Origin: Comamonas sp. B21-038
GTDB lineage: Bacteria > Pseudomonadota > Gammaproteobacteria > Burkholderiales > Burkholderiaceae_C
Direction: 5' to 3'
Assembly: GCF_022387135.1 (NCBI RefSeq)
Contig: NZ_CP092462.1
Coordinates: 1,116,001 to 1,180,000 of the forward strand
DNA length: 64,000 nt
Shown: positions 49,559-58,690 of the stretch, piece by piece
Numbering within the stretch: the first letter of the stretch is position 1
Layout of the letters: each line of letters starts with the position of its first letter
Program-made: the position numbers and the translations under genes
The notes under the pieces: generated by a model
Seen by the model: only the letters and a program-made list of their open reading frames with translations
Databases searched by the model: none
What the model was told of the DNA's origin: nothing

Positions 49559-51535
49559 ATGCATGATGCCTTGAACCGCACACGCCGACGTAAGGCAGTC
49601 CTTCAAAGCTTGACCGCGACCGTACTTGCCTGCTCGATCGGCATGGCCTATGGCGAGGTTTATGCCCCGGACAGCTTCGCTGCTGCCGGTGGCACCAACC
49701 TGGAAACGATGGTCATGGTCAAGGACACGAGCCAACGTGTGATGGTGGGAGGCTTGTTCACGACCGTCGAAGGCCAGGCCGGCTACCAGGGTGTGGCGCG
49801 CTTCAATACCGATGATTCGCTGGACACGGCTTTCAAGGTAATGACCGATGATTTCGTCAAAGCCATTGCCATTCAGCCCGATGGCAAGATCCTGATTGGT
49901 GGCCAGTTCCATTGGGTGCGCCCCACGGGCAGCTCCACGAATACGACTTTCTGGGGCATTACCCGTTTGAACGCCGACGGTACCTTGGACGCCAGCTTCC
50001 AAAATGCACCGGCAGGCAAGGTCAAATCCAACCACAATGTGCGCGGTATTGCCGTGCAGGCCGACGGCAAGATCATCATTGGCGGTTATTTCACGCAGAT
50101 TGATGGCGTTGCGCGCAACTACCTCGCCCGCTTGAATGCAGATGGCTCACTCGATACCAGTTTCACACCCGCCGTCAATGGCTATGTGGAAGATGTGAAA
50201 CTGGACGCGGCCGGCAATATTCTGATTTCCGGATGGTTCACGACGGTACAAACGGCCGCCCGTTGGGGTGTCGCCCGGCTGAAGGCCGATGGCTCCCTGG
50301 ATACGAGCTTCAACGCCAATGCGAGCCCGAATGGCGCCAATGGCGGCAGCTGGCCGGTGTACCAGTTGGCATTGCAGAGCAACGGACAGATCCTGTATGC
50401 CGGCGGCACGCTGAAATACGGTGCTGAGGTGCACCGTGGCGTAGCGCGCCTGAACAGCGACGGTACCGCAGACAGCGCCTTCCAATCGGCCATCAATGAC
50501 TGGGGCACCTCGGTGGCCGTTCAATCAGTGGGCGGCGAAGAAAAAATTCTGGTGGGCGGCAGTTTCACGGTCGCAGGCCAGCGTGCCATCGCCACGGACG
50601 CCGTGGTGGGCACCGATTCGCCGCGCCGGGGCGTTGTGCGCTTCAACGCAGACGGTACCGTGGACGATACCTTCGATACCTCTGCCGGCACCGATACCAA
50701 GGTGTGGGCGGTGCTGCCGAACGACGATGGCAAGGTCTACATCGGCGGCACCTTCAATGTGGTGACGGGTACGGTGCGGCACGGCATCGCCCGTCTGGCG
50801 CCTCTGGACCCGACGACCCAGGTCATTCCGTTCCTGGCGCCCCAGCCTTCTGTGTATTCGGTGCAAGGGGCGGCGGCCGGTGCTGTGATCAATTGGCAGT
50901 CTGCGCCACCGGTGACGAGCAGCGCCAATCTGCCGGTGACCTACACCACGTCAACGCCGGCCATCTGTGCCGTGGATGCCAATACCGGCGTGGTGACCTT
51001 GGCTACTCCGAAGCCAACGGCTGATGGCGATTGCACAATCACCGCGAATGCAGAAGCGGGCGAGCAGGTGGTGGGTGGCACGACCTACCAGGTGAGCAAG
51101 GCCACCCCGGTGACGCAAAGTCTGCGCATTGTGCTGCTGAAGGCCCAGACCATCAGCTTCCCATCGCAAGCCGGGCAGGATGTGTCGGCAGGTCCGTTCC
51201 CGCTGACCACGCCCGCCACGGCGGATTCGGGTCTGCCCGTGGCCTATAGCAGCTTGACCCCCAGCATCTGCACGGTGACCGCTGCAGGCGTGGTGACGCC
51301 AGTGGCGGCCGGTACCTGCCGGATTGCGGCCGACCAGGCGGGCAATAGCGAGTTCTCGCCGGCCCAGCAAACGGTGGCGGACATTGCGCTGTCTGGCGCG
51401 GGCGGTGAGCTGCCCCAGCAACCCACAGTTGCCACGCCGGTGCCGGCACTGGGCGCATCGGGCCTTGGCCTGCTGGGCGTCATGAGCGCCCTGCTGGGTG
51501 CGTTGGCACTGCGCCGCCGTCAGCGCCAGCTGTAA
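49559..51535 (+). CDS. Delta-60-repeat beta-propeller protein with Ig-like modules and IPTL-CTERM tail
   Basis: 658 residues; ATG 49559 has GGAG at 8 nt. Basic signal peptide about 1-33 (RTRRRKAVLQSLTATVLACS). Seven or so delta-60 repeats at about 45-420, each of the form AIAIQPDGKILIGGQF ... ARLNADGTLDASF, make a propeller-like ectodomain. Two Ig-like modules follow (LPVTYTTSTPAICAVDANTG; then TISFPSQAGQDVSAGPFPLT with VTAAGVVTPVAAGTCRIAAD), related to those of the 52089 and 54566 proteins. Tail PVPALGASGLGLLGVMSALL with RRRQRQL. The only tail gene besides 54566 on the plus strand. Good terminator downstream. Confidence 0.92.
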   Translation: MHDALNRTRRRKAVLQSLTATVLACSIGMAYGEVYAPDSFAAAGGTNLETMVMVKDTSQRVMVGGLFTTVEGQAGYQGVARFNTDDSLDTAFKVMTDDFVKAIAIQPDGKILIGGQFHWVRPTGSSTNTTFWGITRLNADGTLDASFQNAPAGKVKSNHNVRGIAVQADGKIIIGGYFTQIDGVARNYLARLNADGSLDTSFTPAVNGYVEDVKLDAAGNILISGWFTTVQTAARWGVARLKADGSLDTSFNANASPNGANGGSWPVYQLALQSNGQILYAGGTLKYGAEVHRGVARLNSDGTADSAFQSAINDWGTSVAVQSVGGEEKILVGGSFTVAGQRAIATDAVVGTDSPRRGVVRFNADGTVDDTFDTSAGTDTKVWAVLPNDDGKVYIGGTFNVVTGTVRHGIARLAPLDPTTQVIPFLAPQPSVYSVQGAAAGAVINWQSAPPVTSSANLPVTYTTSTPAICAVDANTGVVTLATPKPTADGDCTITANAEAGEQVVGGTTYQVSKATPVTQSLRIVLLKAQTISFPSQAGQDVSAGPFPLTTPATADSGLPVAYSSLTPSICTVTAAGVVTPVAAGTCRIAADQAGNSEFSPAQQTVADIALSGAGGELPQQPTVATPVPALGASGLGLLGVMSALLGALALRRRQRQL

Positions 51536-51590
51536 CCCTTGCGGGTATGCAGCAACCCACCGTTGGACGGGCGGGTTGGGCAGTTCTCTG

Positions 51591-51616
51591 GAGCCACCTG
51601 AGGTGGCTCTTTTTTT
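51591..51616 (+). terminator. Terminator of the 49559-51535 gene
   Basis: GAGCCACC-TGA-GGTGGCTC stem followed by seven T. Confidence 0.9.
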
Positions 51617-52036
51617 ATGGGTTCGTCAGCGGTAGGCCAGCGCGGGGGTGATGGCAGTCGCAGACCGGTCCATCTTGGCAGCCCAGACCGGCTGGATGCC
51701 GCCATGGGGTGGAGGCCGGCCATGCAGGGCCGCTGCGCGATGGCTGCAGCGCCGCAGGGTGGCTTGCGCATGGGGTGCGGAGGCGGGCAGGGCGCCGAGG
51801 GGGCGGTGGGCCGTTGTCTGGAAGCCCAGCGCGGGCCCACATCGCTCGATGAGGGCATGGGGCATGGGGCCATGAAGCTATGGGGCCATGAAGCTATGGG
51901 GCTTGCCGCATGCCGGAGAGCAGGCCTGGCGCCGCCAACAGCGCGTGTCCAGGGGGCGGTAGACGCTTTCTTGGCCCTCCCTACAGCAGTGTCTGGCGTA
52001 CCAGTGCGAATACGGACGGGCCGGCCGCCCTCCGAT
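51617..52036. other. Intergenic region, no gene
   Basis: Between convergent terminators. Contains a 16-bp tandem repeat GGGGCCATGAAGCTAT twice (51866-51897). Several overlapping frames exist in GC-rich sequence, but none is convincing. Confidence 0.4.
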
Positions 52037-52071
52037 AAAAAAAGGGAGTTGCACCCTGCAACTCCCTTTTT
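52037..52071. terminator. Bidirectional terminator at the 3' side of the 52089-53900 gene
   Basis: GGGAGTTGCA-CCC-TGCAACTCCC stem flanked by A7 on the left and T5 on the right, so it works in both directions. Confidence 0.9.
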
Positions 52072-52088
52072 AGCGAAGACCTGCGCGA

Positions 52089-53900
52089 TCAGATCCGCTG
52101 GCGGCGGCGCAGTGCCAGGCCGCCCAGGCCAGCGCTCAGCAGACCCAGCAGGGCCAGGCCGGCAGCGCCCAGCGTGGGGACTGGGGTAGCGGGCGAGACC
52201 ACGGGCGCAGTCTGCAAGGTCACGCTTTGCACCACGCGGGCAGCTGCGTTATAGATGGTGGAGCCTACCGTGCCACCGCCTTGGTCGGCAGCGATCTGGC
52301 ATTCACCGACGGCCACCGGCGTGATGGTCGTGCCCGATACCGTGCAGACTGCAGGCGTCAAGCTGGTGTAGGTCACGGGCAGCGTCGAGCTGGCCGTGGC
52401 CACCGGGTTCAGCGGAAAAGCACCATCGGCAATCCGGCGTGGGCTGGTTTGCGCGGGGAAGGTGATGGTCTGGTCCGTGGCAACAGGCGGCTCTCCGGTA
52501 CACGCCGCCGTCACATAGAAGTCGGCCATCGCCGCCATGGCGCACACGCCATTGGCGCAGTCATTGGTGGCTTGCAGACCATCGAGCATCAAGCCGATGG
52601 TGTTCTGGCCACGGCTGAAACCGGGGATGGCAGGCGTCGTGGTGGCTTGGAACGAACCATAGCCGTTAGGCAGGTAGAGGCTGGCGTTGTCGAACACCGG
52701 AGCGCCGCCTGCAGGCTGCACAAACACGGAATTGCCATAGTCGTCAAACGCAAACCGGCCATCGAGCTTGATGGACGCCAGATCGACGTTGTTGCCTACG
52801 TTGATGGGTTGGTTCATCACGAACACAGAGGCGTGGTAACCGGCCTTGGCCTGCCCACTCGCAGCGGGGTAAGGCAGTCCGGGCACGTCGCTGGCGGCCG
52901 GGTTGGTGGTGCCAGAGCTGATCCAGCGCGCGTTGGTTTCCTGGCCTGCTGGCAGCGAAGAAGGCTTGACGTAGGCGCCCGCCCAGCTGTAGTCGTCGAA
53001 CAAGGGCTGCTCGACATTCTCCAGGGCGGTGCCAGCTGCATTCGTGCGCCAGGTCCATTTCCAATCACGTGCGTTGGTGGTGAACGGTCCGACGCGAACG
53101 GTCTGGCCTGCGGTATTGCCGGCAGGGCAGATCAGCGCTGCCGTGGGTTGCGGCGGCGGCGGAGTCAGGCAGTCCGCCGTGATTTCCATGTCGAGCATCA
53201 TCCCGGTGGGCCAGGTCGCCGTCGTGCCATCGCCGTCCAGAGAAATCGCAATGGTGTTGTCACCGTAGTAAAAGCCGAGGTTGCCATCGTCCATGTTGAT
53301 GGCCTGCGGCGATGTCCAGCCATTGATCATGGCCGTGCTCTTGAACCAGTTGGTGGTGTTGGAGACGCCGCCGGGCAATGTCGTGGGTTTGACGAGGAGG
53401 CGGCCATCAAAGTCAGCGCCGCCCGTGCCGACGATCTTGATGGAGGCCAGGTCCACATCGGAGGCCACGGTAATGGGTTCGGTGCGGATGAATGCCACGC
53501 GGCCGGCAGTCCAGGCGCCATTGGCGGTGTCGCCGGTGACGTTCACGACCGGATCCCCGTCTCCGCCGGTACCGAAGGACAGCCAGTGACCCTGCAAGGG
53601 CTGGCCGGCCAATGTGCCCGCACCCGTGCCATGGGTCACACCGGTGGGATCGAAATAGGTGCCCAACCCCGTCCAGCGCTTGTCGAGCACGGTGGCCATG
53701 GGGTTGCCGCCTGGATCAGTCACATACTTGGCATCGCTGGTCCAGCCCGATGCCGCCGTGGTGCTGACCCGCAACGGTGCGCCACAAGCCAAGGTGGCGG
53801 CCTGCACGGCCCCCATGGCGAACAGCCCCAGAACCGTAACCGTGATCGGTCCTACCGCTTTGTGCAGGGTCGGCGCACCTGTGATTCGAGCATTCTTCAT
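52089..53900 (-). CDS. IPTL-CTERM surface protein, paralog of the 4754-6685 product
   Basis: 603 residues; signal peptide about 1-34 (LGLFAMGAVQA). Residues 35 to about 475 match the 4754-6685 protein along both tandem domains (ATLACGAPLRVSTTAASGW; then RVGPFTTNARDWKW, QPLFDDYSWAGAYV, NTIGLMLDG, ADFYVTAACTGEPP). Right after the shared ACTGEPP the two diverge: here an Ig-like module (DQTITFPAQTS, LPVTYTSLTPAVCTVSG, ECQIAADQGG) replaces DUF11. Tail PVPTLGAAGLALLGLLSAGL with RRRQRI. Transcribed divergently from the Gly-rich gene across a shared AT-rich region. Clear case of an N-terminal block combined with different C-terminal modules. Confidence 0.92.
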   Translation of the reverse strand: MKNARITGAPTLHKAVGPITVTVLGLFAMGAVQAATLACGAPLRVSTTAASGWTSDAKYVTDPGGNPMATVLDKRWTGLGTYFDPTGVTHGTGAGTLAGQPLQGHWLSFGTGGDGDPVVNVTGDTANGAWTAGRVAFIRTEPITVASDVDLASIKIVGTGGADFDGRLLVKPTTLPGGVSNTTNWFKSTAMINGWTSPQAINMDDGNLGFYYGDNTIAISLDGDGTTATWPTGMMLDMEITADCLTPPPPQPTAALICPAGNTAGQTVRVGPFTTNARDWKWTWRTNAAGTALENVEQPLFDDYSWAGAYVKPSSLPAGQETNARWISSGTTNPAASDVPGLPYPAASGQAKAGYHASVFVMNQPINVGNNVDLASIKLDGRFAFDDYGNSVFVQPAGGAPVFDNASLYLPNGYGSFQATTTPAIPGFSRGQNTIGLMLDGLQATNDCANGVCAMAAMADFYVTAACTGEPPVATDQTITFPAQTSPRRIADGAFPLNPVATASSTLPVTYTSLTPAVCTVSGTTITPVAVGECQIAADQGGGTVGSTIYNAAARVVQSVTLQTAPVVSPATPVPTLGAAGLALLGLLSAGLGGLALRRRQRI

Positions 53901-54565
53901 TCATTACTCTCTCGTGAAAAAAATAGTGTTGACAGCCCAAAGTTGCAAACCGATGGCGCAAGACCGGACGGGAGCCATCGCGGCGCTTGCTGGGGCCTCC
54001 TGCCCCTGTCTCGCGGTAGAAACAGAACCCGTTTGGAAAGGCTTGGGGCAGAGACTATTTCTCTTGTCCAAAAGCAGGTTGGCCATCACCTTTGAGCGCA
54101 TATAGTCTGTCGCTGTAATATGTATTTCTAATCCGGGTTGTGAATGTTTGGAAATATTCAAAAGGATTTGCTTTAACGAGGCTGACTATAAAAATAGTAA
54201 GAAAACAACAGATGGCAGGCGCGCTGAAGCCTTGTGCATTCTCTATGGCGCAACCGGAAATATATTATTTAATCAATACCTTCTGAAGATTATTGATCGT
54301 TGGTTTAATGCAGATAGTCTTTGTTTTGAACACCGCTCTGTGACCATGCATGCGCGCCATCGGCGTGGCTTCCGGCGGCGGGAAAACATTTGCTTTTATT
54401 TAAAAATCTTTGGATTTATTGCTGGTCAGTTCGAGGTTTGCAACATTTTCTAAATGATTGTTGCAAATTTTCATGCGTTTGATATATATGACTCCGTGGG
54501 TGGCTTGGTCAACCCGCCAGGGTTGAATTGTTTTCGTTGCCGCGAAACTCAAACGCTAGGAAAAA
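53901..54565. promoter_or_regulatory. AT-rich divergent promoter region with CAACCC-GCCA-GGGTTG inverted repeat
   Basis: 665 bp between two divergent tail genes; strongly AT-rich at 54100-54480. A perfect 6-4-6 inverted repeat lies at 54510-54525, 40 bp before the Gly-rich start, and may be an operator. Plus-strand frame 54148-54453 is probably spurious. Confidence 0.5.
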
Positions 54566-55989
54566 ATGATGAATACCAGTTTCTCAAAGGTTTTTATATT
54601 GCTTTCTTTGGGGGCCGCTTCCCAGGCATGGGCTGCCGATTGCGTGGTCGGCATGAACGCCGCGGGCACCTGCACCGTGCCTGCGGGCGCCACCACAGCC
54701 GTCTTTGAGGTTTGGGGCGGCGGCGGCGGGGGCGGATCGAAGGACGCTAATTCCATTGGCCAGCCAAGCAATGGTGTTGGCGGTGGAGGGGGCTCCTACT
54801 GCAAGGTGACATCCCAGGTCACGCCGGGGAGCACGTTGACGGTGCGGGTAGGCACGGGCGGCACTGCCGGTATGCCCAGCACGGGTGATTGGATGCGCCC
54901 TGGCACCTCCAGTACCGGTGGCGGGCTTTCCGCCGTTACCGGTGTGGGTGTCAGTGGTGTGACAGCCAATGGGGGAGGTGGCGGTGGTGGAAGCACGGTT
55001 TGGAGCGACTACGATTTTGGGAGAGGCCAACCAGGACGCGGTGCAACTGCAGTGAGCGGAGGCGCAGGAGGTGATGGAGGCAACAACGGTCCGTACAAAT
55101 CGGCTCCTGGCGGGGGCGGCGGAGCAGGCGCTACCGGAGGGGCAGGAGGCAGGGGTGGCGCGGGAATCAATGGTGGCCAGGGGTCTGACGGCGGACCTTG
55201 GGATGGGGTGTTTATAGGCCCAGGTATTGCGGGTGGGGATGGAGGAGACGGTAGCGATGGCGGCGATGGGGGCCCAGGGGGCGCTGGTACCGTTCCCGGC
55301 GCAGGCGGTGCCGGAGGAACAGCCGGATTTGGCGGATCGGGGGGACAGGGGGTGAAGGCTCCCCAGGAGAGGGGTGGGGGCCCAACGGCAATCCAGGTAT
55401 GGACGGCACACCTGGCACCGCAGGCGCTGACGGCGAGACCCTGGCAGGGCCGCTGGCGGTGGAGGCATGCAGCGGTGAAGGACTGGGCGGCGCCGATGGC
55501 GCTGGCGCCAATGGAGGCAGTGCGGGAGGCCCCAGTGCGGACGCCGGCAACGGCGGCGCGGGCGGCCAGCCGGGTCAGCCGGGCCTGGTGAAGATCAGCT
55601 TCTCTGGCGCCCAGACCCTTACTTTTCCGCCGCAACCCACTGCTCACCAGACAGACGGTGGCCCATTTCCGGTCGAATTTGCCGCTACGTCCAACGCGGG
55701 ATTGCCTGTCAGCTACACCAGCCTCAGCCCTGACATTTGCAGCGTCGCAGGCAACATCGTGACCCCGTTGGCCGCAGGCACCTGCACGGTGGCGGCCGAC
55801 CAACCCGGAGCCGTTGTGGGGGGTGTCACATATCCGGCAGCCAGCCAGGTGGTGCAGCGCATTACCATCACCGCCGCGCAAACGCCCAGCGTCAGCGGTG
55901 TGAAGGCCGTGCCGGCATTGGGCACATGGGGCATCGGTCTGCTGATGGCATTGTTCGGTGTCATCGCCTATCGCCGTCGAAGCGAGTGA
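54566..55989 (+). CDS. Gly-rich IPTL-CTERM protein, frameshifted in a G-rich tract
   Basis: ATG 54566 (or 54569) with AGGA upstream. Signal peptide about 1-24 (LGAASQAWAADC). The next part, TCTVPAGATTAVFEVWGGGG, is the Gly_rich_2-type entry also seen in tail-fibre-like proteins, then about 230 residues of GGxG-type repeats. The first frame leaves the pattern near 55350 and stops at 55591. The frame that begins to make sense again (GNPGMDGTPGTAGADGE) runs to 55989 through an Ig-like module (LPVSYTSLSPDICSVAG) and the tail AVPALGTWGIGLLMALFGV with RRRSE. Adding one G to the G6 (55339-55344) or G5 (55348-55352) run joins them. Same alternatives as for the lectin gene. Confidence 0.8.
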
Positions 55990-56167
55990 CAGGGAGGCCC
56001 AGAGCGCAATAGTTGCGTGGGCTCCATCGCGAATGTGTGCCCCTGGCCGGCGCGCGCTGCCGCCGAGTAAAGGGGCTCGCCAAGCAATGTCCCGACGGTC
56101 TGTTGAACGGCAGTGTTGCGCTACGGCAGCGTTGGGCCGGGAGGGCGGGCCGCTGTGGGCCTTCCCC

Positions 56168-56314
56168 TCACAAGAGATGGACGAAACGCACAACCGCCGA
56201 CCAGGCCAGCTCCAGCAAAGCCCATGCGGAATACAGTCCGTTCACCACGACCACAGACACGATCACGAGCGCAACAGCACCTAGCACCACAGCGATAATC
56301 CGTACAGCCTTCAT
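56168..56314 (-). CDS. Small membrane protein, 48 aa
   Basis: ATG 56314 preceded by AGGAG at 9 nt. The peptide is one long hydrophobic helix (IIAVVLGAVALVIVSVVVV) followed by an amphipathic end (ALLELAWSAVVRFVHLL). No partner is apparent. Too short for routine gene calling, but ribosome site and hydrophobicity support it. Confidence 0.6.
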   Translation of the reverse strand: MKAVRIIAVVLGAVALVIVSVVVVNGLYSAWALLELAWSAVVRFVHLL

Positions 56315-56553
56315 GGGGTGAATGCTCCTGAAAAAGCCCATGTTCCCATGGGCATGGTGGTGGCTGAAGCTGTTTTGACGCCTGAATCCTTGCCCATTTC
56401 AGGGCGCTGATGCGCGGAGCCGCTGCCACCTGGAAGCCAGCTGCGCGGCCGCCTGGCGGCAACGGACGGCGTGCGCCAGAGGTATAGGCGGGGGCGGGCG
56501 GGGATGCGCGTGCGCGTGCCAGCGGCCATCGGGCCACCGGCCGTCTTCAGCGG

Positions 56554-56742
56554 TCACCCCTTGTGGGACTGCTTCAGGTGCTGCTCCACCGCCGCTGCGC
56601 GGGTTCCCACTGCCTGAACGGCTGCCTTCAGCTGCTCAGGGCTGACGTTGAATTTTTTCGACCAGTCTCGCAGTTCGTAGTCTTCGTTCACATTGATTCG
56701 CGTGCGGTCTTGGCCGCCGGGCTTGGTCTTGTCGTCGGACAT
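56554..56742 (-). CDS. DUF3606 protein, 62 aa
   Basis: ATG 56742 with GGAG at 8 nt. The motif RTRINVNEDYELRDWSKKF followed by VSPEQLKAAVQAVGTRAAAV is characteristic of DUF3606, small soluble proteins common in proteobacteria, often stress-associated. A longer frame upstream is unnecessary. Confidence 0.9.
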   Translation of the reverse strand: MSDDKTKPGGQDRTRINVNEDYELRDWSKKFNVSPEQLKAAVQAVGTRAAAVEQHLKQSHKG

Positions 56743-57039
56743 GAAGGGTCTCCTTTGTCCATGGCTTGGGATGCCATGCGCCATCACATCCTCCACGGTG
56801 TGCAGGGCTGCAGCGGCCAGAGGGGCCACTATTCCATTGCCAGCAGATACCTACAGATGGGCCTGTGGACGTTGCAGATTGTTGCGCAAGCAAGTGATTT
56901 CGACCGGACAAACGGTAGCGATTGTCGAGCAATCAGGGATGAAATAAGTTATTGATTTAGCTTAAATTTCGTGTGCGTAATGCTTGTATTTTGTTGCAGG
57001 CCCGTTAACATTTCTGTCCATGGGACCTGGGAGACAAGC

Positions 57040-57234
57040 ATGTCAGATTCTGCTGAAGATGAGGGAACGCCGGACTCCTATTTAAAGGCGTTGAAGGCGG
57101 AAGGCGCCGAGCTGTTGATGCATGCGGGCAAGGACGATGCGCATGCCAGAGCACGGCTGTCGGTGATTGATGCGAAGATTGACCAGCTGACCCGCCCCAT
57201 GACGGGTGGGTATGGGGGAGGGCGTCAGGTTTGA
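57040..57234 (+). CDS. Small hypothetical protein, 64 aa
   Basis: ATG 57040 preceded by GGGAG at 6 nt. Acidic N-terminus (MSDSAEDEGTPDSYL), central helix with HAGKDDAHARARLSVIDAKI, Gly-rich end. Soluble; not recognised. Convergent arrangement downstream with the minus-strand catabolic cluster. Divergent from the DUF3606 gene, 297 bp apart. Confidence 0.65.
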   Translation: MSDSAEDEGTPDSYLKALKAEGAELLMHAGKDDAHARARLSVIDAKIDQLTRPMTGGYGGGRQV

Positions 57235-57683
57235 GCACTGTGAGGCCTTGGGCAGGTTCGGCGCTGATGGGTTGCTGGTACCTTGCCATGGAGGTTGAAG
57301 CCGCGGTGCTCAGTGTGGGCTAATGGCTCAAAGAGGAGCCGCCATGGCTGATGGTGGACAACACATGGCTAGGCCTCTGATCTGCGTTTGTTACGTTTTT
57401 CCCGCCATGGCCTTCAGCACCGGCCGAGTATCCACGCATCCACGCTGGATGGGCTGCGGCATGCACCTGTCCGGCGGCAGCCAGCAAGCGCGTCTCTGCT
57501 TTCGACAGACCTGCCAACGGTTTGTTAAGTCATAGCCGAACAATGGGCTCCTCCCCGTTGTGCTGAAGCTAAAGTAGCTGTCCAACAATCGTTATCTGCC
57601 GGCCTGCACCGGCGTTGGCCTGTATGGCGATGCGCGCAATGTGGCTTTGGCGGCGCGGGTGAATGGGAAGCCGTCGCCGCTGT
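57235..57683. other. Intergenic region, no clear gene
   Basis: 450 bp downstream of the Bug gene of the catabolic cluster. A short plus-strand stretch near 57617-57690 reads GLYGDARNVALAARVNGKPS, protein-like but without start or family; possibly a gene remnant. No terminator with a U-tract is obvious. Confidence 0.35.
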
Positions 57684-58652
57684 CTATTCGACCTTCGCGC
57701 CAGACAGGCGGATGACTTCTTTCCAGCGGTCTGCATCTTTTTGCATATAGCTGGCGAAGGCGGCGCCCTCCGAGTAGATGATGTCCAGGCCCTGGGATGC
57801 CAGGCGCTCGCGCAGCGCGGGCATGTTCATCACCTGTCGCAGGCCTTGCTGCAGGGTGTTGACAACTTCTGGCGGCAGCTCGGCGGGGCCCAGGATACCG
57901 AACCAGGCGACCCCCTCAAAGCCTTGGAACCCAGACTCTGCCACGGTGGGAACATCGGGCAGCAAGGCCGTTCGCTGCGGGCTGGTGACCGCCAAGGGGC
58001 GCAGCGCCCCCGACTGAAAATGCGCCAGCAACGCGGTGGGGGGCAGCGCCACGATCTCGGTGCGGCCGGCGATGGTGTCTTGCACGGATGCGGCAATGCC
58101 GGGGTAGGGAATATGCGTGATGTCGATGCCCGCCGATGCCTTGAGCAGCTCCATCGTCAGCTGGCCCGTGCCGCCGACACCCGGGGAGGCGTAGTTCAGT
58201 GCGCCCGGCTTGGTTTTGGCCGCATCAATCAGGGCCTGGAGACCGGTGGCAGGTACACGGCTATGGACAGCAATCACGTTGGGCGCGCTCACCAGGTTGG
58301 CGACGGGTGTGAAGTCCTTGACCGGGTCATAACCTACCTTCGGGTAGATATAGGGGTTGATCGTGTGGGTGGCCCCGGTGCCCATCATCAGCAGATAGCC
58401 GTCAGCGGGAGCGCGGGCAACCTGCTGGGTGGCGATGATGCCGTTCGCGCCAGGCCTGTTGTCGACCACGACGGGTTGGCCCAGCACCTTGCCGAGCTGA
58501 TCGGCGATCTGGCGCGAGACAATGTCCATCGTGCCGCCGGGAGGCTGGGATACAACCAGCCTGACAGGCTTGGCGGGCCATGCATGCGCCAGGGCGGAGC
58601 CGGCCATCGCCGCCAATGCAGCGCTGAGAATCAATGTCGGGATGGTTTTCAT
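57684..58652 (-). CDS. Bug-family TTT solute-binding protein
   Basis: 322 residues; signal peptide 1-22 (LSAALAAMAGSALA). Periplasmic binding protein of the tripartite tricarboxylate transporter family: WPAKPVRLVVSQPPGGTMDI is the N-terminal Bug signature, VVVDNRPGANGIIATQQVA lines the ligand pocket, and the C-terminal GILGPAELPPEVV strand is typical. Bug proteins often bind carboxylates and are mostly orphans without TctA/B, as here. Last gene of the cluster, so it likely delivers the substrate or an intermediate acid. Confidence 0.93.
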   Translation of the reverse strand: MKTIPTLILSAALAAMAGSALAHAWPAKPVRLVVSQPPGGTMDIVSRQIADQLGKVLGQPVVVDNRPGANGIIATQQVARAPADGYLLMMGTGATHTINPYIYPKVGYDPVKDFTPVANLVSAPNVIAVHSRVPATGLQALIDAAKTKPGALNYASPGVGGTGQLTMELLKASAGIDITHIPYPGIAASVQDTIAGRTEIVALPPTALLAHFQSGALRPLAVTSPQRTALLPDVPTVAESGFQGFEGVAWFGILGPAELPPEVVNTLQQGLRQVMNMPALRERLASQGLDIIYSEGAAFASYMQKDADRWKEVIRLSGAKVE

Positions 58653-58690
58653 CGGTGGTCTCCTGGGGACGGTGGATCGGTGCAGCCGCT

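Noticed and set aside
52227..54095. 622-codon plus-strand frame
   Set aside because: Antisense of the 52089-53900 tail protein; His/Arg/Gly-rich, no signal peptide or domain.
54148..54453. 101-codon frame in AT-rich DNA
   Set aside because: No ribosome site, no family, and it lies in the promoter region between divergent tail genes.
4754..55989. Exosortase H gene inside the cluster
   Set aside because: No multi-spanning membrane protein with exosortase Cys/Arg/His motifs was found; it must be elsewhere if present.
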